Below are positions 1 through 12,037 of a DNA stretch of 64,000 nucleotides, one piece after another (the stretch's first letter is position 1; every line of letters starts with the position of its first letter). Below the pieces are notes generated by a model that was not told where the DNA came from, did no database searches, and saw nothing but the letters and a program-made list of their open reading frames with translations. The position numbers were made by a program, and so were the translations under genes. Source of the stretch: Pyrenopolyporus hunteri (taxonomy: Eukaryota; Ascomycota; Sordariomycetes; Xylariales; Hypoxylaceae); NCBI GenBank assembly GCA_902806595.1, contig CADCXC010000005.1, positions 1,240,001 to 1,304,000 of the forward strand, read 5' to 3'.

Positions 1-478
1 ACTTTGTCCCCGTTCCTTCGTGAGCCACATCGCAAAGCCATCGCCGTACAATTGATTCTTTCCGTGGACCTTAAATTCTACGGTGATCTCCCAGTTTGTG
101 GCAGTCATAGGTACTCGCGAAAACAGCCACCCACTTTGCGACGGACGATCCGAGGTGAGGCGGATATACCTATAAGCAAGAATCAACAGGAAGGCTCGGT
201 TTGTCTAGCGGTCAGCGGCGACCTACGAATCGGTGCGGACTATCGTATCGCCTCCAAAGTCGTACCACCGACTTTGCATCTCGGAATCCAGGTAAGGCTG
301 CTTCAGCGTGTGGGTTCGAAGCTGCAAGGCAAGCGGATTGTTCAGCAGCGGCCTAGGCGGTCTAGCTCATGCATGCAAGACTCACAGAAATAGTCCTAAT
401 ATTGCCCTCTTCGTCGCGACCCACGGCACCCCAAGCCGTGGCCGCCAGCCATAGGGCTGACAGCGCTGCAAACCACAT
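1..478 (-). CDS. L-type (VIP36/Emp46-like) lectin, N-terminal part
   Basis: Three exons are visible: 386-478, 227-321 and 169 down to the window edge. The introns are 322-385 and 170-226, both GT-AG, and the frame is kept across both. The start at 478 opens a hydrophobic signal peptide (MWFAALSALWLAATAWG). After it come stretches typical of the leguminous-type lectin domain of ERGIC-53/VIP36/Emp46-47 proteins: RWYDFGGDTIVRTD, YIRLTSDRPSQSGWLFSR, and NWEITVEFKVHG followed by GDGFAMWLT. Such lectins bind high-mannose N-glycans on cargo and cycle between the ER and Golgi. The C-terminal half, including the expected membrane anchor, lies outside the window, so cargo-receptor topology is inferred. 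The gene is divergent from the LMBR1 gene. The family assignment is secure; the exact orthologue is not. Confidence 0.88.
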
Positions 479-1284
479 GGCCGAGCTCGACACCTAGGAG
501 ACGGAGGGAGATTGATGGGAATAAAAGGATATGGGGAATAATATAGAACTAGAAGCGAACAAGAAATAAATGGGACGGGGAAAGGTAAAGGTCGACCCGA
601 TGCGGCAACGGAGTAAGAAAAGAAAAAGACCTATGGCAGCGAATTGATCGTGGAAGAGAAGCCGACGGGTTGGTTATACAGCGATGATATGATATGATAG
701 CTGGCCTCTCCTCAGCCGTGCGAAAAATTCCGGGGTTTGCTTTGCTTCTAGTGGCCAGCCTGTTTCGCTGAGCTACCCCTGCCCGAGCACCGAAGTAGCC
801 TAATATGATATTATAGGTACCTACTAATACGAATATCTACTAGGCGGTTTAGTAAGGAGTAAGGTTGGGGAGTCGAAAGAGCGAAAGTATCAGGGTATCT
901 GTGCGGTGGGGTGATGTTGCAGCCACATGTATGCGCCACAAGTAATTGTCAACAGCTCCTTTGGGAAGTCATAATCTCGGGTGGGGCCATATAATTGTAA
1001 TTTTAGCCGCACTAGCTGAATACGTAAATAACATACCTAATTTAGGTGCGTAGCGGGTCTTGTGCTAGGATCATCTGGGCACAAGCCATGGCCATTGAAG
1101 TTTGGCCGACGTCAGAGGAACATGCAAGAACCTTAGCCCAGAAACTCCCTGAGTAGGTACCACCTCGTACCTAATATGCACCTATCGCATTGTCCCGTCA
1201 AAGCCGCGACGCTCTTGACATCTGCAATTCCCTTTCACTCCAGCGCAAACCCAACCATCCATGGGGAATTCCTAGCTTTCCAGG
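479..1284. other. Divergent intergenic region, lectin / LMBR1
   Basis: About 0.8 kb between two divergent starts, so it must hold both promoters. It is AT-rich with short GATATG-type repeats near 690-705. No open frame with coding character and no recognisable RNA gene was seen. Confidence 0.5.
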
Positions 1285-3449
1285 ATGATACAAATCTCGA
1301 GCAGCCCGTCTCCTGTCCCCTCTGAGATCTTTGCGCTCATCGCGCTTCTGGTTCTCTCCGTCATCGTTCTCCTGATCCTGCGGCATTACCTCCCGTTGCG
1401 AACGACGCCGGCCTACTTGCTAGTCCCCGTCTTCTTTGCACTATGGCTGCCAGCAAGTATCGTGCTATTGGTTCCTATCGACCTCGCATCGAATGCCAGT
1501 ACCGACGATGAAACAACAAGAGGCATATGGCTTCCGCCTAGGGCGCTGCTCGTATCGTGGCGGATTTCATATTGGCTAACCTTCGTCCTGACTTGGTAAT
1601 CTTAGTTGCCTCGCGCCTTTCATGCCATGCAACCCGTCGACTAACATGAGATCTTGTCAGGTTTATATTACCAATACTTGCCGAGTACTCCGACGCCGGT
1701 TACCGCGAGCCCAAGGATCGAATACTCTATTCGCTACGTCAGAACGCCCAGTATTACGCGCTAGTGTTCGGCTCAGGCGTCCTTGGACTCATATACTTCT
1801 TCATTTCCTACGGCCCTTCGTTCACGTCGCTGAAGGGATTGATATTGGCCCTTGCCTACTGCTGGGGCTTGGTGCTAGCCATCTATCTTATGGGCCACGG
1901 CCTTGTCGCTATTCCTCGAAACTTGATCCGAAATGCGAGTGTCAGTGGCCGCTTACGGCGGCTTCAGACCCAGGCCCCTAGGCTCTACGAGAAGATGGAG
2001 GATGCTATTCTTAGCCTAGAAGATTTAGAAGTACAAGTTTCGGAATTAAGCAAACGTAAGACCGGGAGCGCCAGAGACTTCCAGGATTGGATCGAGGAGC
2101 TGTCGGATATATGCAATATCCCTGAGTCCCGGCCCAGGAACGTGCTGCCTCGAGTAGACAACGATGCTCGTATAATTCCGACGGTTATCACTGAGAAGTA
2201 TTTGGCAGACCTCACGCGCCAAATAACCAGGGCAAAGCATACTAAATCGCGGTATATAGACGAATGGGATCGTCTACTTCGCGATGCTTCAAGAACACAG
2301 GCGATACTGGATTCCGCAGCCTCAAAAAAGCTTGACTTCGGAAAAAGCTCCCCTAGTTCCTCGTTCTTTGAGAGGGTCACCATCCTCACTCCTTATACGC
2401 GATATATTCTCCACTACCACATCATACCCTATTTCCGTATTTTTCTCGGTGGCTTCCTTGCGCTAGCATCGGCATGCATCATATGGTCCGAACTAGTAAA
2501 AGCAATCTTGCCATCATTATCAGTCATCCGGCTTACCGTTGTGCATCATTTGACTAGAGACGGTGGCCGCGTCGGCTTTGCAGGTCAGGTCATTGCTGCG
2601 TTCTGGATAACGTACATGTGCGCAGCAGCTCTTCATTCCGTGACCGAAGTCAAAGTGTGGCGTGGTCGCGCGTTAGTTCGACGCAACACAGCTCATGAAT
2701 CGGCATTCTGGTACGCCGGGCAGGTTGCGAGACTCAGCGTGCCCCTATCCTATAATTTCGTCACATTTTTGTCTCGAAAGATATATGAAGAAACCACTTT
2801 CTATAATATTTTAGGCCAATATGTCGACCTTACCCCGCTTGGGAAATGGTTCGACTACTTATTTCCCGTTTTCGTCCTTATCCCGGTGTGCGCCACCTTG
2901 TTTGGGCTATACGGTAAGGTGAAGCGATTCTTCGGATTTGGCGTCGACATTGTAGACGAAGACGAAGAGAACCAATCCAACTTCGGCACCGGCTCGTGGC
3001 GAGAGGGGAGGGATCTGATAGAACGCGAACTAAACGGGACGTCCATCTCCCGAAGGCTGGATGCGGCTACGTCCAGGCCTACCAATGGTCAAGCCCGCGC
3101 CGCTCCCATTTTAACAGTACCCGCGGCTAGAAGCGAGGGTACTCGAACACCTTTTGCTACATCGCCTTCGTATCATGACCAACCTACCAGGACACTAGGA
3201 CAGTCCTCCCGGGCCAACATCCCCGACTCAGAACCAGAAGATGACAACTTCTTCACGAATCTGAGCCATCGATTCAAAAACACCATCGATACCATAGACA
3301 CTCCGAAATGGCTCCAGGACATCGGAGATGGGTTCAAGAAGCCAAAGTGGATGGGGGGTAATGACGAAGCTGGCGAGAGCAGTAATAGAGGGCGGGGCGA
3401 TTCAGACATACGCCGATGGTTCGGAGGTGATGGTAGGATAAGATTGTAA
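1285..3449 (+). CDS. LMBR1 domain-containing integral membrane protein
   Basis: Two exons, 1285-1595 and 1661-3449, with the intron at 1596-1660 splitting a Trp codon. The predicted protein is 699 aa. The N-terminus has several strongly hydrophobic segments (around residues 14-34, 45-65 and 93-112), and the splice junction falls inside a WFILPILAEY stretch characteristic of LMBR1/limb-region proteins. A central soluble region rich in charged residues (about 190-340) separates the N- and C-terminal membrane bundles. The last 150 or so residues are hydrophilic and Ser/Arg-rich, probably cytoplasmic. LMBR1 proteins are polytopic proteins of the plasma or endolysosomal membrane with poorly defined biochemistry, so no substrate is proposed. 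The length matches fungal members. Confidence 0.9.
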
Positions 3450-4209
3450 AATATTGTTACTGATACCTAATAAGTAAATTCAGTTCTTGTTCCAAATAGT
3501 TGTAATTCAGGTCACCACGCTTTTAATGACTACAAGCCGCTTAATAAAGTCTAAGCCTGAGGACTCCTCGATTCTTCGGATGAAATTAACCTTACTCGCA
3601 GTCAAGATCCTCCAAATAAGGAGATTATTAGGTAGTATTGCTTTCCGATTGAGAGCAACCAAACCCCTTGACCTTCGCGAGCGTCATGTATACCTGTATC
3701 ACAATACCCGCTTCATTTTTAACCCCTGAAACCTTAGAGCAACAACTGTAATAGAAATGTTATGGCCGATATTCAAGATATATTTGCTTAAAAGATATCT
3801 TATATACGTTCTCAATCTATCAACTAACATTGTTTGGATCGAACAAACGACTCATCTACATCTGCTCAAGATGCTAAATCGGCCTTTAGAGTCCGTTGTG
3901 GTTACTCATATCAATAGCTTGCCCACATTAGCTAAGAATACTAAAACGGGGTAAATGAAAGCTCGGTAACGATGAGAACCAGATTGTAGGCTCTAGGGGA
4001 AAACAAGCAGCAGGTGAATTTACTTAAACAACTCTTATTTGTTTTGCCTAACTCTATGAGTATCTAGAAACTTGTTTGTCTGCGTCCGACAAGTATGTAT
4101 TGTCACAACTTGCCGACACGTGGTAACCCAGAGGTGGTATATAACTGCACGAGTGTCTAGGTGAACTGATTAGAGGCTCATCAGCGGTGAATACCGGTCT
4201 CAAATCAAA
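3450..4209. other. Intergenic, LMBR1 3' flank / zinc-finger 5' flank
   Basis: AT-rich spacer of about 0.75 kb. The short frames here lack coding character. No repeat or RNA gene was recognised. Confidence 0.45.
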
Positions 4210-5037
4210 ATGGCATCGTCTTCGGATGCACAACCACCCCGCGAACAATGTCCAGGGTGTAGCATGGCATTCACAGCCAGGAGCCTTAGAGAACACATCA
4301 ATAACAGCCATTTAGGAGTCAAATGTTACTTTCCAGGTTCTCAATTCAATCTCAATCATGAAGACGACGCGGCGATGACTACGGAACTATTGCGAGCTAA
4401 TGCGGCGCGAGTCCAGGTGTCGAGCAACGAGGCGGATCCCAACGGAAATTACTGGTGTTACTGGCCGGGTTGCAAGGAGAATAAGCCTCATTCCTATAAG
4501 ACCTTCGAGAACCTAAAGCGCCATCTTCGTACCAAGCAGCGACAAATGTATAAGGACGATCCTCAGAACATGGTGGCTAATTCAGGCGGCTTGGTCCCCA
4601 ATACCAATCCTTTCCAGCTAACCAGACCTGAGCGTTTCGAGGTATGGTTCAATATACGGACGGCAGTAGCTGTATGGAACGCAAAATTCGAATTTCTCAA
4701 CCTCGCAGTAGTCCAATCAAACCCCCATGAAGATATCGGGCCCATTAGGCTCGGATTGTTCATCCAAGAAACGACAAAGGCACTCATTACGCTCGACGGG
4801 GAATGCCAACGTCTCTTAAGCATAATCGGGTATGAGCAGAACAACTCTCTTGAGGATAACTGGACTAGTTACCTGCTTCTGAAAAATCAAATAGAAATTG
4901 AACTGGGTAGTTGGGCCGCCACTGGAATTTGCCAGGCGAATAACATATATTCCAATATTTACGATCATAAACTTCGACTCCGGCACAGTCTCGATAGCTT
5001 TATACGTGCCGCTGAGGAGTATGCCCGAGCGAGGTAG
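4210..5037 (+). CDS. Orphan C2H2-type zinc-finger protein
   Basis: Single-exon frame of 275 aa starting at the first ATG. Near the N-terminus, C14, C17, H29 and H34 fit a C2H2 finger (C-x2-C-x11-H-x4-H). A second Cys/His stretch follows at about residues 80-105 (CYWPGC, then FENLKRHLRTKQ), but it lacks the final His and so is a degenerate finger. The remainder is a predicted helical region with no motif I recognise. Dual fingers suggest nucleic-acid binding, but target and role cannot be inferred. The intact frame and uneven hydrophobic periodicity support a real gene. It may be a lineage-restricted protein. Confidence 0.65.
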   Translation: MASSSDAQPPREQCPGCSMAFTARSLREHINNSHLGVKCYFPGSQFNLNHEDDAAMTTELLRANAARVQVSSNEADPNGNYWCYWPGCKENKPHSYKTFENLKRHLRTKQRQMYKDDPQNMVANSGGLVPNTNPFQLTRPERFEVWFNIRTAVAVWNAKFEFLNLAVVQSNPHEDIGPIRLGLFIQETTKALITLDGECQRLLSIIGYEQNNSLEDNWTSYLLLKNQIEIELGSWAATGICQANNIYSNIYDHKLRLRHSLDSFIRAAEEYARAR

Positions 5038-5506
5038 GGCAATTGCATCCAGGGAAATCTTCCTTTACGTTTTCGACTACCCCTTGCCCCTATCGTCTTA
5101 GAGACACCTAACGTAAGTACCTACTCATATACAGAATCCAGAAAGAATAAGTAAACTAACTCTTGGAGCTAGTAAGGGATGGTATAGATAGACCAGTCCT
5201 TATTTGAAAGATATGAACTAGTTTTACAAAGTATCATTTGCTGACCTAGAGGGATGCAAAAACGGGTTTCCCTTTAGTCTGATAGAATCCCTCGCGGTTC
5301 CCTTAGGCAGACATCGCAATTTAAATGCCCTCCTACTTTGGTCTTGTGAAGTCCGCCTAGAAGAGTCTTCATATAATCATGGGTCATTCGTTATCGAATT
5401 CGACTAGTCACAGATCCGGCAGTAGAAACAAAATCATTAGACGTCGAGCAGAAATGTGTAGAAAAGCCCGCAATGGCACCAATACCCGCCAAATACAGTA
5501 CTCTAC
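5038..5506. other. Convergent intergenic region
   Basis: Spacer between the convergent zinc-finger and YGSS genes. It should hold both 3' UTRs. Nothing else was recognised. Confidence 0.4.
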
Positions 5507-6628
5507 TCAGTAGTCATCGTTGTCACGGCCATATCCGGCCCCCTCGCGCCTCTCACGACCCTTTCCCTCCAAGCGTTCACTACCGAGAAGCGAGCCGGTT
5601 TCTGCAGCCGAGTTAGTGGACGATGAGACGGTGCTAGGGAGGAGAGGTATAGCGAGACTTTTAATACGCGATAGTTGGATTGGATCCTTAACAATATTAT
5701 GGAGTAAATAGGTCTGAATAGAAAAATAGGGGTGAGACTCACTCTCCAGTACTTTACCAGCGATCCTATCACCCCTGCGACCCGAGGTACTATCGTCATC
5801 ATCCCCATACCGCCCAGAGTTGCTGTTGTTGTTATCGCGGGAACCATAGGACGAGTTTCCATAGGATGTGCTATTGTTGTTATTGCTGCTGGAGCCGTAA
5901 CTATTGGAACCGGTGTTACGAGACCCGTAAGTATCGTCGCCCACGGAGCCATAGGAGCCGGAAGCGGTGTTCCGGGATGACCCGTATGTGTTGTTGCCGT
6001 CGTTATCATTGTCTCGACGATTAGAAGAGCCGTAGCTATCATTGTCACGAGATGAGCCGTAGGAGTTGGGTTTAGTATTCGAGCCATATGAGTTATCGCT
6101 CGATCCGTAATTGACGTTGCTAGAACCATAGGTACTATCATTATTGTCTCTACGGGAATTGTTCGAGCCGTAGTTGTTGTTATCGTCACCAGAGCGGGAC
6201 GAACCCGTCAAGTTGTCATTGTCTCGGCGAGCGCTTGAGCCATATGTGCTGTCGTTGGAGTCATAAGTGTTCGAGGAGCCGTAGTTATTATCATTGTCAC
6301 GGCGGCTAGAACCATACGAGTCGTTCCCCCCGCGGCTTGAGCCGTATGAGTTGTCATTTTCGTTGTTACGACGGTCTGAGGATCCATACAAATTGTCTCC
6401 TCGGTCACTGCGACCATGGCTGTTGTTCTCGCCGCGACTGGAGCCAAACCCCCCTTCGTTATGCGAGGACTACATCTACACATTAGACACAGGAGGTACT
6501 CGATTAAAAAGACCGCGTATATTACGTACGTAGTCGCTGTTGCCGTTGTAGCTGGACTATATCCAATATTAGCTATATAGCTAGTAGGGGAGGATTCCGG
6601 ATCTGCTTACGTTGTCGTTATAAGACAT
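5507..6628 (-). CDS. YGSS-repeat intrinsically disordered protein
   Basis: Four exons: 6611-6628 (18 nt), 6530-6556 (27 nt), 5743-6469 and 5507-5601, giving 288 aa. The junctions restore a continuous low-complexity chain that starts MSYNDN, then SSYNGNSDY. Residues from about 30 to 245 are built of YGSS units separated by Arg/Asp/Asn-rich linkers, an extremely hydrophilic and disordered composition. The C-terminus is different: a charged segment AGKVLEKTGSLLGSERLEGKG followed by RERREGAGYG. This tail resembles the conserved ends of small hydrophilic stress-associated proteins of filamentous fungi (recalled similarity, not checked). The third intron (5602-5742) is 141 nt, a multiple of three, and stop-free, so retention would insert 47 residues. 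Function unknown; a condensate or stress role is inference from composition only. Confidence 0.75.
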
Positions 6629-8366
6629 GTTGATAGTTGGTAGATTCGAAAGTCAGGTGTCGTAAAGAAGTTCTCAATGCAGAGTAATTGGAGTGAATAG
6701 GATATGATATCTTCGGCAGCGAACCGAGACGAAAGAGGGGTTCTTATATATAGCAAACACTGCTGGGGATACGGTAAGCTATTAGGGGTAAAGTTACCTT
6801 AGCTGTACGAACAGAGCTCTTGGAGGGCTCGTTTTAGATCTATCAAGTACGACGTCACTAGATTTCTATGCCTGAGTTTGGAGGATGCGAGGACGCCGTG
6901 GTGGATATCGTGATTTGTCCCGGTTGTGCTCGGGGGCTTTGAATCTGGGTACTGCTTGTTATGTTTAGCCCGAGGCAGCTAATGCCAGCTCCTTGCATCA
7001 CCTTAGGGCAAGCTGCATGATAGAGCGAATTTTTTTCTGAGGTCGCCCACTCATACCAACAGATACTCATGTACAAGATGCCATCTAGCGTGTTGGACTA
7101 ATTCGTCATCTCCCATCGCATGAAGGTAGCCACTGATGGCGATGGCACTCTGGCGTACATATTTGTAACAGGATGTCTCATCCCCCTTCCTGCTTCGGAT
7201 CGCGTCGACATTTCAATAATTCCCATTTAAGTAACCCAGCTGTAGATAGCCCACGAGGCTTGCATATTCGGCGCACGCCCAACAAGTTTGTTGGTCGAAT
7301 AGTACCGGAACTAGCCAGAAATTAGGCAGGTGAGTATGCTGAAGGCGCCTGGGTAATCGCTGTTGAAAGAGACAGGCATCTTGATGTGATCTGTACACAT
7401 CAGGATAAACAACGAACTTCACTAGTGGTAATCCTTGACTGTCATTTGTCTCACGACGGCACTGAGTAAATGTCATAGGTGAAATATGGATCGTAATATA
7501 CCGATGACGTTATAAGGAACAGGCAGCTTGATCGATTCGCGAGATAAACTACCTAGGTATTGTATTAGGTGCCAGGGCGATCGAGAACGGTCATCCTGGT
7601 GATCAATTCTAATGAAGCCGGCACGTCGTATAAATCGTGTCTGCACGCTCGATCGGGCCATGTCGCCTGCGATAACCAGTCGGCCATATCACCCCCGCTT
7701 ATATCAGAAGCAAGTCTGAGATGAGACTTCACGGGATGAAGGGGGAGTATATGCTGTACACTCGGGCAGGTGTTAGATCGTTAGACACATAAATCGAAAC
7801 GCGAAGTATAATGCAAATATCACACCTAGCAACTTTTGAGGTGAACTTCGATTGGCTACCTACTTTGGGTATGTAGAAGGCAAGGAGGTACTTAATCTAT
7901 CGGTGGACATTGATGTGCTTCATGACTTGCATGTGTTCAAACTCTGGTCCGAGGCGTCCGAGTACCAGGTTCTCCGACCATCTATTTCGTAATAACTGCT
8001 TGTATGGATGAATGCGTGATTATCTAGGTAAGGTACGTAGGTAAATGATGATACTTAATCGTCGTTACTCCTAAGCTCCGGCCCAGTCTAATGCAAACAC
8101 TATAAGCCGATGTCTTGGAATTCGTCTTGTAGGGTAACATCACCGGAGAGCCTCCGGTCCTGTTGGAGCGATCTTCCAGTTATGCGTCCGTATAATCTGG
8201 TCTATGAGGGGTATCAATGCATATGCACTCCTTGTACTCCCAAGCATGTCTCTCGTATATCAAGAACGTCTGGTGCTGGCTCTAGGCATTGCCAATGAAG
8301 CAGAGAGCGGCATACTAGGCCACGAGGCTAGATAGGCTTTGTTACGTAGGTCTTGTCCACCCGTCG
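6629..8366. other. Gene-poor spacer
   Basis: About 1.7 kb between the YGSS promoter and the acyltransferase 3' end. It contains only short non-coding-like frames. One exact TACCTAGGTA palindrome lies at 7550-7559. No tRNA or transposon signature was seen. Confidence 0.4.
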
Positions 8367-9322
8367 TTACAACGTAGCGTCGGCCCCACTAGCATGCACG
8401 ACGCCATCACCACTTGTAGCGGGTACGGCCATAGGTTTATTCTGAACCTTTTGGGACAGCGCCACCATCTCCTTAAGCATAAGCTCCCGAGTGCTGCGGG
8501 TTAGCTCGTCGACGTCGTCGGCTGTCAACCCAGTGGTGGGAATCGGATCGAGGACTGCGAGATGTCAGCATATTAGTTAGGATAAGAGATAAAAGAGAAA
8601 ACGCCACCTTTCACGGGTATCTTCCCGGACCTGAATACGAAATCCTTTATGTAGAGCACGTGCGAGTAGTTGGCCACTACGACGGGGACGATGGGTACAC
8701 CAGCCTGGACGGCGAGATGGAAAGCACCCTTCTTGAAGGGTAGAAGGTCGGGCTCCTTTGCGTAACTGCGCGTGCCCTCGGGGAACATGTAGACGCTCTG
8801 TTTCCGCTTCTGGATCTCCTGGGCGGCGCCAGCCATCGCCTGTCTCGCGTCCTTGGAATTCTTTCTGTCGATGAAAATGGTGCCGCTCAACGCCATGAAC
8901 CATCCCAGGAACGGCACGTGCTTCAATGCTTTCTTAGCAGTTACGCTACAGTACTTGGGGAATATACACCCAAGCATTAGGACGTCCAACTCGGTCTGAT
9001 GGTTCCCGATGAATACGGCTGGTCGAACCGTCTCGAGGTGCCGCTTCGGGTCGATGATCTCGAAAGTGATGCCGGTCGTAAGCGCCATGACATATTTAAA
9101 TGCGCGCGCCGTCGTCCACTGTGCAATCTGTTCGCGACCGAGTATCCTCAGGACTATAGAAGCTAGCACCCCATAGATAGCGCATATTACTAGCGAGATA
9201 TAGGCGGCGAGTGTGCGGGCAGCGAAGCCCGCTATAGGGAGGACGGTGGAAAGCATGTATAGGACGAGGACGAGGGCGGCGTAACCCTCGAGGAAATAGA
9301 TGAGAGTCGAGGATAGGGACAT
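8367..9322 (-). CDS. SLC1: 1-acyl-sn-glycerol-3-phosphate acyltransferase (LPAAT)
   Basis: Two exons, 8608-9322 and 8367-8554, with a GT-AG intron at 8555-8607; 300 aa. The enzyme acylates lysophosphatidic acid at sn-2 to give phosphatidic acid in glycerolipid synthesis, in the ER or lipid droplets. The N-terminus has two membrane segments (about residues 8-30 and 38-60). The PlsC motifs are clear: block I NHQTELD with H108 and D113, block II around IFIDR at 149-153, and block III FPEGTRS at 180-186. A final PIVPVVV-type block follows near residue 210. The C-terminal exon continues directly into VLDPIPTTGL, a family hallmark, which fixes the splice. SLC1 is assigned by family similarity to the yeast gene. 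Confidence 0.93.
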
Positions 9323-9606
9323 GCTGTAGGGCGCATCGGCGAACGCGTCGCAGGGAGGGGGCCGAGGTTGATCGCAGCGGATCGAGTTTTATAGAAAATC
9401 GGAACGGGCTGGGCTCGACTGGACTGGACTGGAGAAGAATTTGGTCAGGCGTCGACTAATGATTTATACTAGACGATTTGCGGTCGAAGTCGGGGTCTGG
9501 GGTCTGGTATTAATTCGCAGTCACGATTACTATGTGCTTTCATAGTCACAGGACCGTCCATGTCCCATCATACCTAGGTAGATGTTGGAGGGAACACCAA
9601 GTGGGA

Positions 9607-9630
9607 TTTTTATTTTTATTTTTATTTTTT
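9607..9630. repeat. T-rich tandem tract (TTTTTA)n
   Basis: Runs of five to six T separated by single A, read directly from the sequence, upstream of the LPAAT gene. Confidence 0.8.
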
Positions 9631-11422
9631 CCTCTTTGGCAGAATATTTCTATGTAGGTAGCAAGAAGTGGGTTGCGTTTTCTCACCGACACCTGAAAAG
9701 AAGTACTTTGGATTTTTGTTGAGGGGCGGCAACTTTGGGCTTGTATTGTACCTATGTAGCTTCAAATAGGTGCCGGTAGTACATTACCTAGGGCCGTTTA
9801 GGAGCCATGGGGCAGGGAAAATCCATTCAGCGCATGTGATTCCACCCCACAGAACCTTATCGAGCAGCGTGTCTTGACAGGTACCTCCATAGGCATAGGT
9901 CTCACTCGGCACTTAGCTGTGTCAGGTGAAGACTTGCCCATTTATACTTCAGGTCTAGGAAGACAATACATTAGGTACAATACATGAGTACCTACCGGCG
10001 TTATTCCGTTTGACTCTCGCCCATGTGCAAGTTATCTACTACCAAAACCACTAGGTATGACCTAATTACCACTATGTAATAGACGCGCTCAACGGACTAT
10101 TCTAATTTAGGGGATCCCACATTTTGAGCGTATAAGAGCGTTCCCTTACACGACGGAAAGTATAATGAATTACCTATTTACATTATATAGCATTACGATA
10201 AAATAATGATCCAATATGAGACTTGCCTGATAGATCAATCATCGAAACGGTACATTAGGTGATAACTGAAGTGTAACATATTCTACGTATTAAAATTGAT
10301 ATTCTAGAAGAGGCTTGAGAGACATACAGATAACTCTATGAAATGGATCCGTGTGCTTTAGAACATGATTGTCTAGACTCTATAAGCGACGTATATAATG
10401 TGATTCCCGTCAATAAAAGGCCATTTGTTTTAGAATGATTCTGTTGCGACTATTGGCAGCTTGTATTTGTCAACGTTTAAGTGTATTTCGGAGGGCTAAT
10501 TGGTTTGTTAGCTTCGGGCTGAATATTAAGAGGGTGAAATGTAGTAGGCAGAGGGGGTTTCCCTCCCAAAGCTAAGGGACATAGTCATGTGTCAGAGTAT
10601 AGGTCTCGCGCCAGAGGACTTACTGTGTACTATGTATCAAACCTTCTGAATCTAACACGCCTTATTTATCTGATCAGGTAGCCGCAGTTCGACACTAATA
10701 GCCATTTGGAGAAGAGATCAGCCCCAGCACAACAGAAACAGCGGCAAGGATGTGCCACATTTATCCACGAGACACTTGGTGCGTTAAGTCCTATTAGTGA
10801 CGAGAAATTTAGGGCTGCTATTCGGGACTAAGCCTAGCTGTAACGCCCTATTTCGACTTTCTATCATCTTCACCTCCGCAACTCCTTTTCGATAGCTGTT
10901 CGGTCACATGGACTAACGTTACGTCCTAGGTATATAGAGTCGTGCCGGCTAGTGCTGCGGGTATAGAAAAGAGAGCTTTGGCTCTCGAGAAGAATTTGGT
11001 TGCAAACCGGCAACTCACTCACAACAAAATGTAGCGCCTAACCAGATACTTAGACCTAGGGCGGGCACCCGGCCCGATACGAATGCGATGCTCGCTTCCG
11101 TCTCTGACGGCTTCCAGGCCGCGGATTAATAACGTATGATGCCGCGCAGGCCGGACGAATTATGCGTCGTATAGCACGTGGGCCGCGAAGCCAATTCCTG
11201 TTCAGGTAAGAAACTGGGATTTTAACCAATGGGGAAAATAATATGTGAAAAATCAGCAGGATTCCTGCAGCAGTAGAATGGAAAATGGAATTACATAGGC
11301 GGGGCAAATGCGGGACACCGAGGTTCCGAGAACTGTATACATGCAAGTGCGGAAGATATATATAATTTGTACATGGAGTGCCTCGCTGGAGGTAGCATTA
11401 TACCTACATGTATTACACGTAT

Positions 11423-11442
11423 TACGTACGTACGTACGTACC
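11423..11442. repeat. ACGT tandem microsatellite
   Basis: About four tandem ACGT units, self-complementary, running into a CCTACCTAG stretch. Confidence 0.85.
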
Positions 11443-12037
11443 TACCTAGCTATACAGTAGGTCTGTATTTGTATTATAGTTACCCTGGATTTATACTATA
11501 CGTGGTAGGTAATGGAGGGTAGGTACTTACGGTAGGGACGCCTTACTGCATATGCACGTATAATTTACATCAACGGCCATGCTTACGTTGCGCCACGCCC
11601 ATGTACTGTACGAGAATACGGGATGATACCCTTTCAAGGTTGGTCTTAGTGTAATACCTAGTATGAGACTTCGTTTGTGCGGGTTTCGCCCCATTGAACT
11701 TAACCTAAGTCAAGGGATGTATACGTACCCTGTTATAGATTTATCCCGTTCTTTCTGTTGACATTGAGAGATCTAGCCGCTTTTCGGCCCTGCATATTTC
11801 AGTAGTTCGGCTCCCAATCACATTTCGCCCATCTGTCATCAGATCCGATGCACTGAACAGACTAAGCCAATTTTCTCCGTTACAGTACATAAAAACTTCC
11901 CTTTCCAGGGACACGAATCGAATCTTCTTCCTCTATAGGAACCAATCCTAACTAACGTTACAAGTGCCCTAACTTCGTCCCAAGTTCAATCAACTGGTTA
12001 GGGTAATTTTGGTCTCAAGAGTGATCGCCACGTCACG

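Larger units (their letters stand above)
9323..12037. other. Long intergenic region upstream of HEM1 and LPAAT
   Basis: 2.7 kb between divergent LPAAT and ALA synthase starts. It is AT-rich, with an exact TACCTAGGTA at 9571-9580, a T-rich tandem tract near 9607-9630 and an ACGT tandem tract at 11423-11442. The bases just upstream of HEM1 (about 11780-12037) are pyrimidine-rich, as expected of a fungal promoter and 5' UTR. No coding frame with family motifs was seen. Confidence 0.45.
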
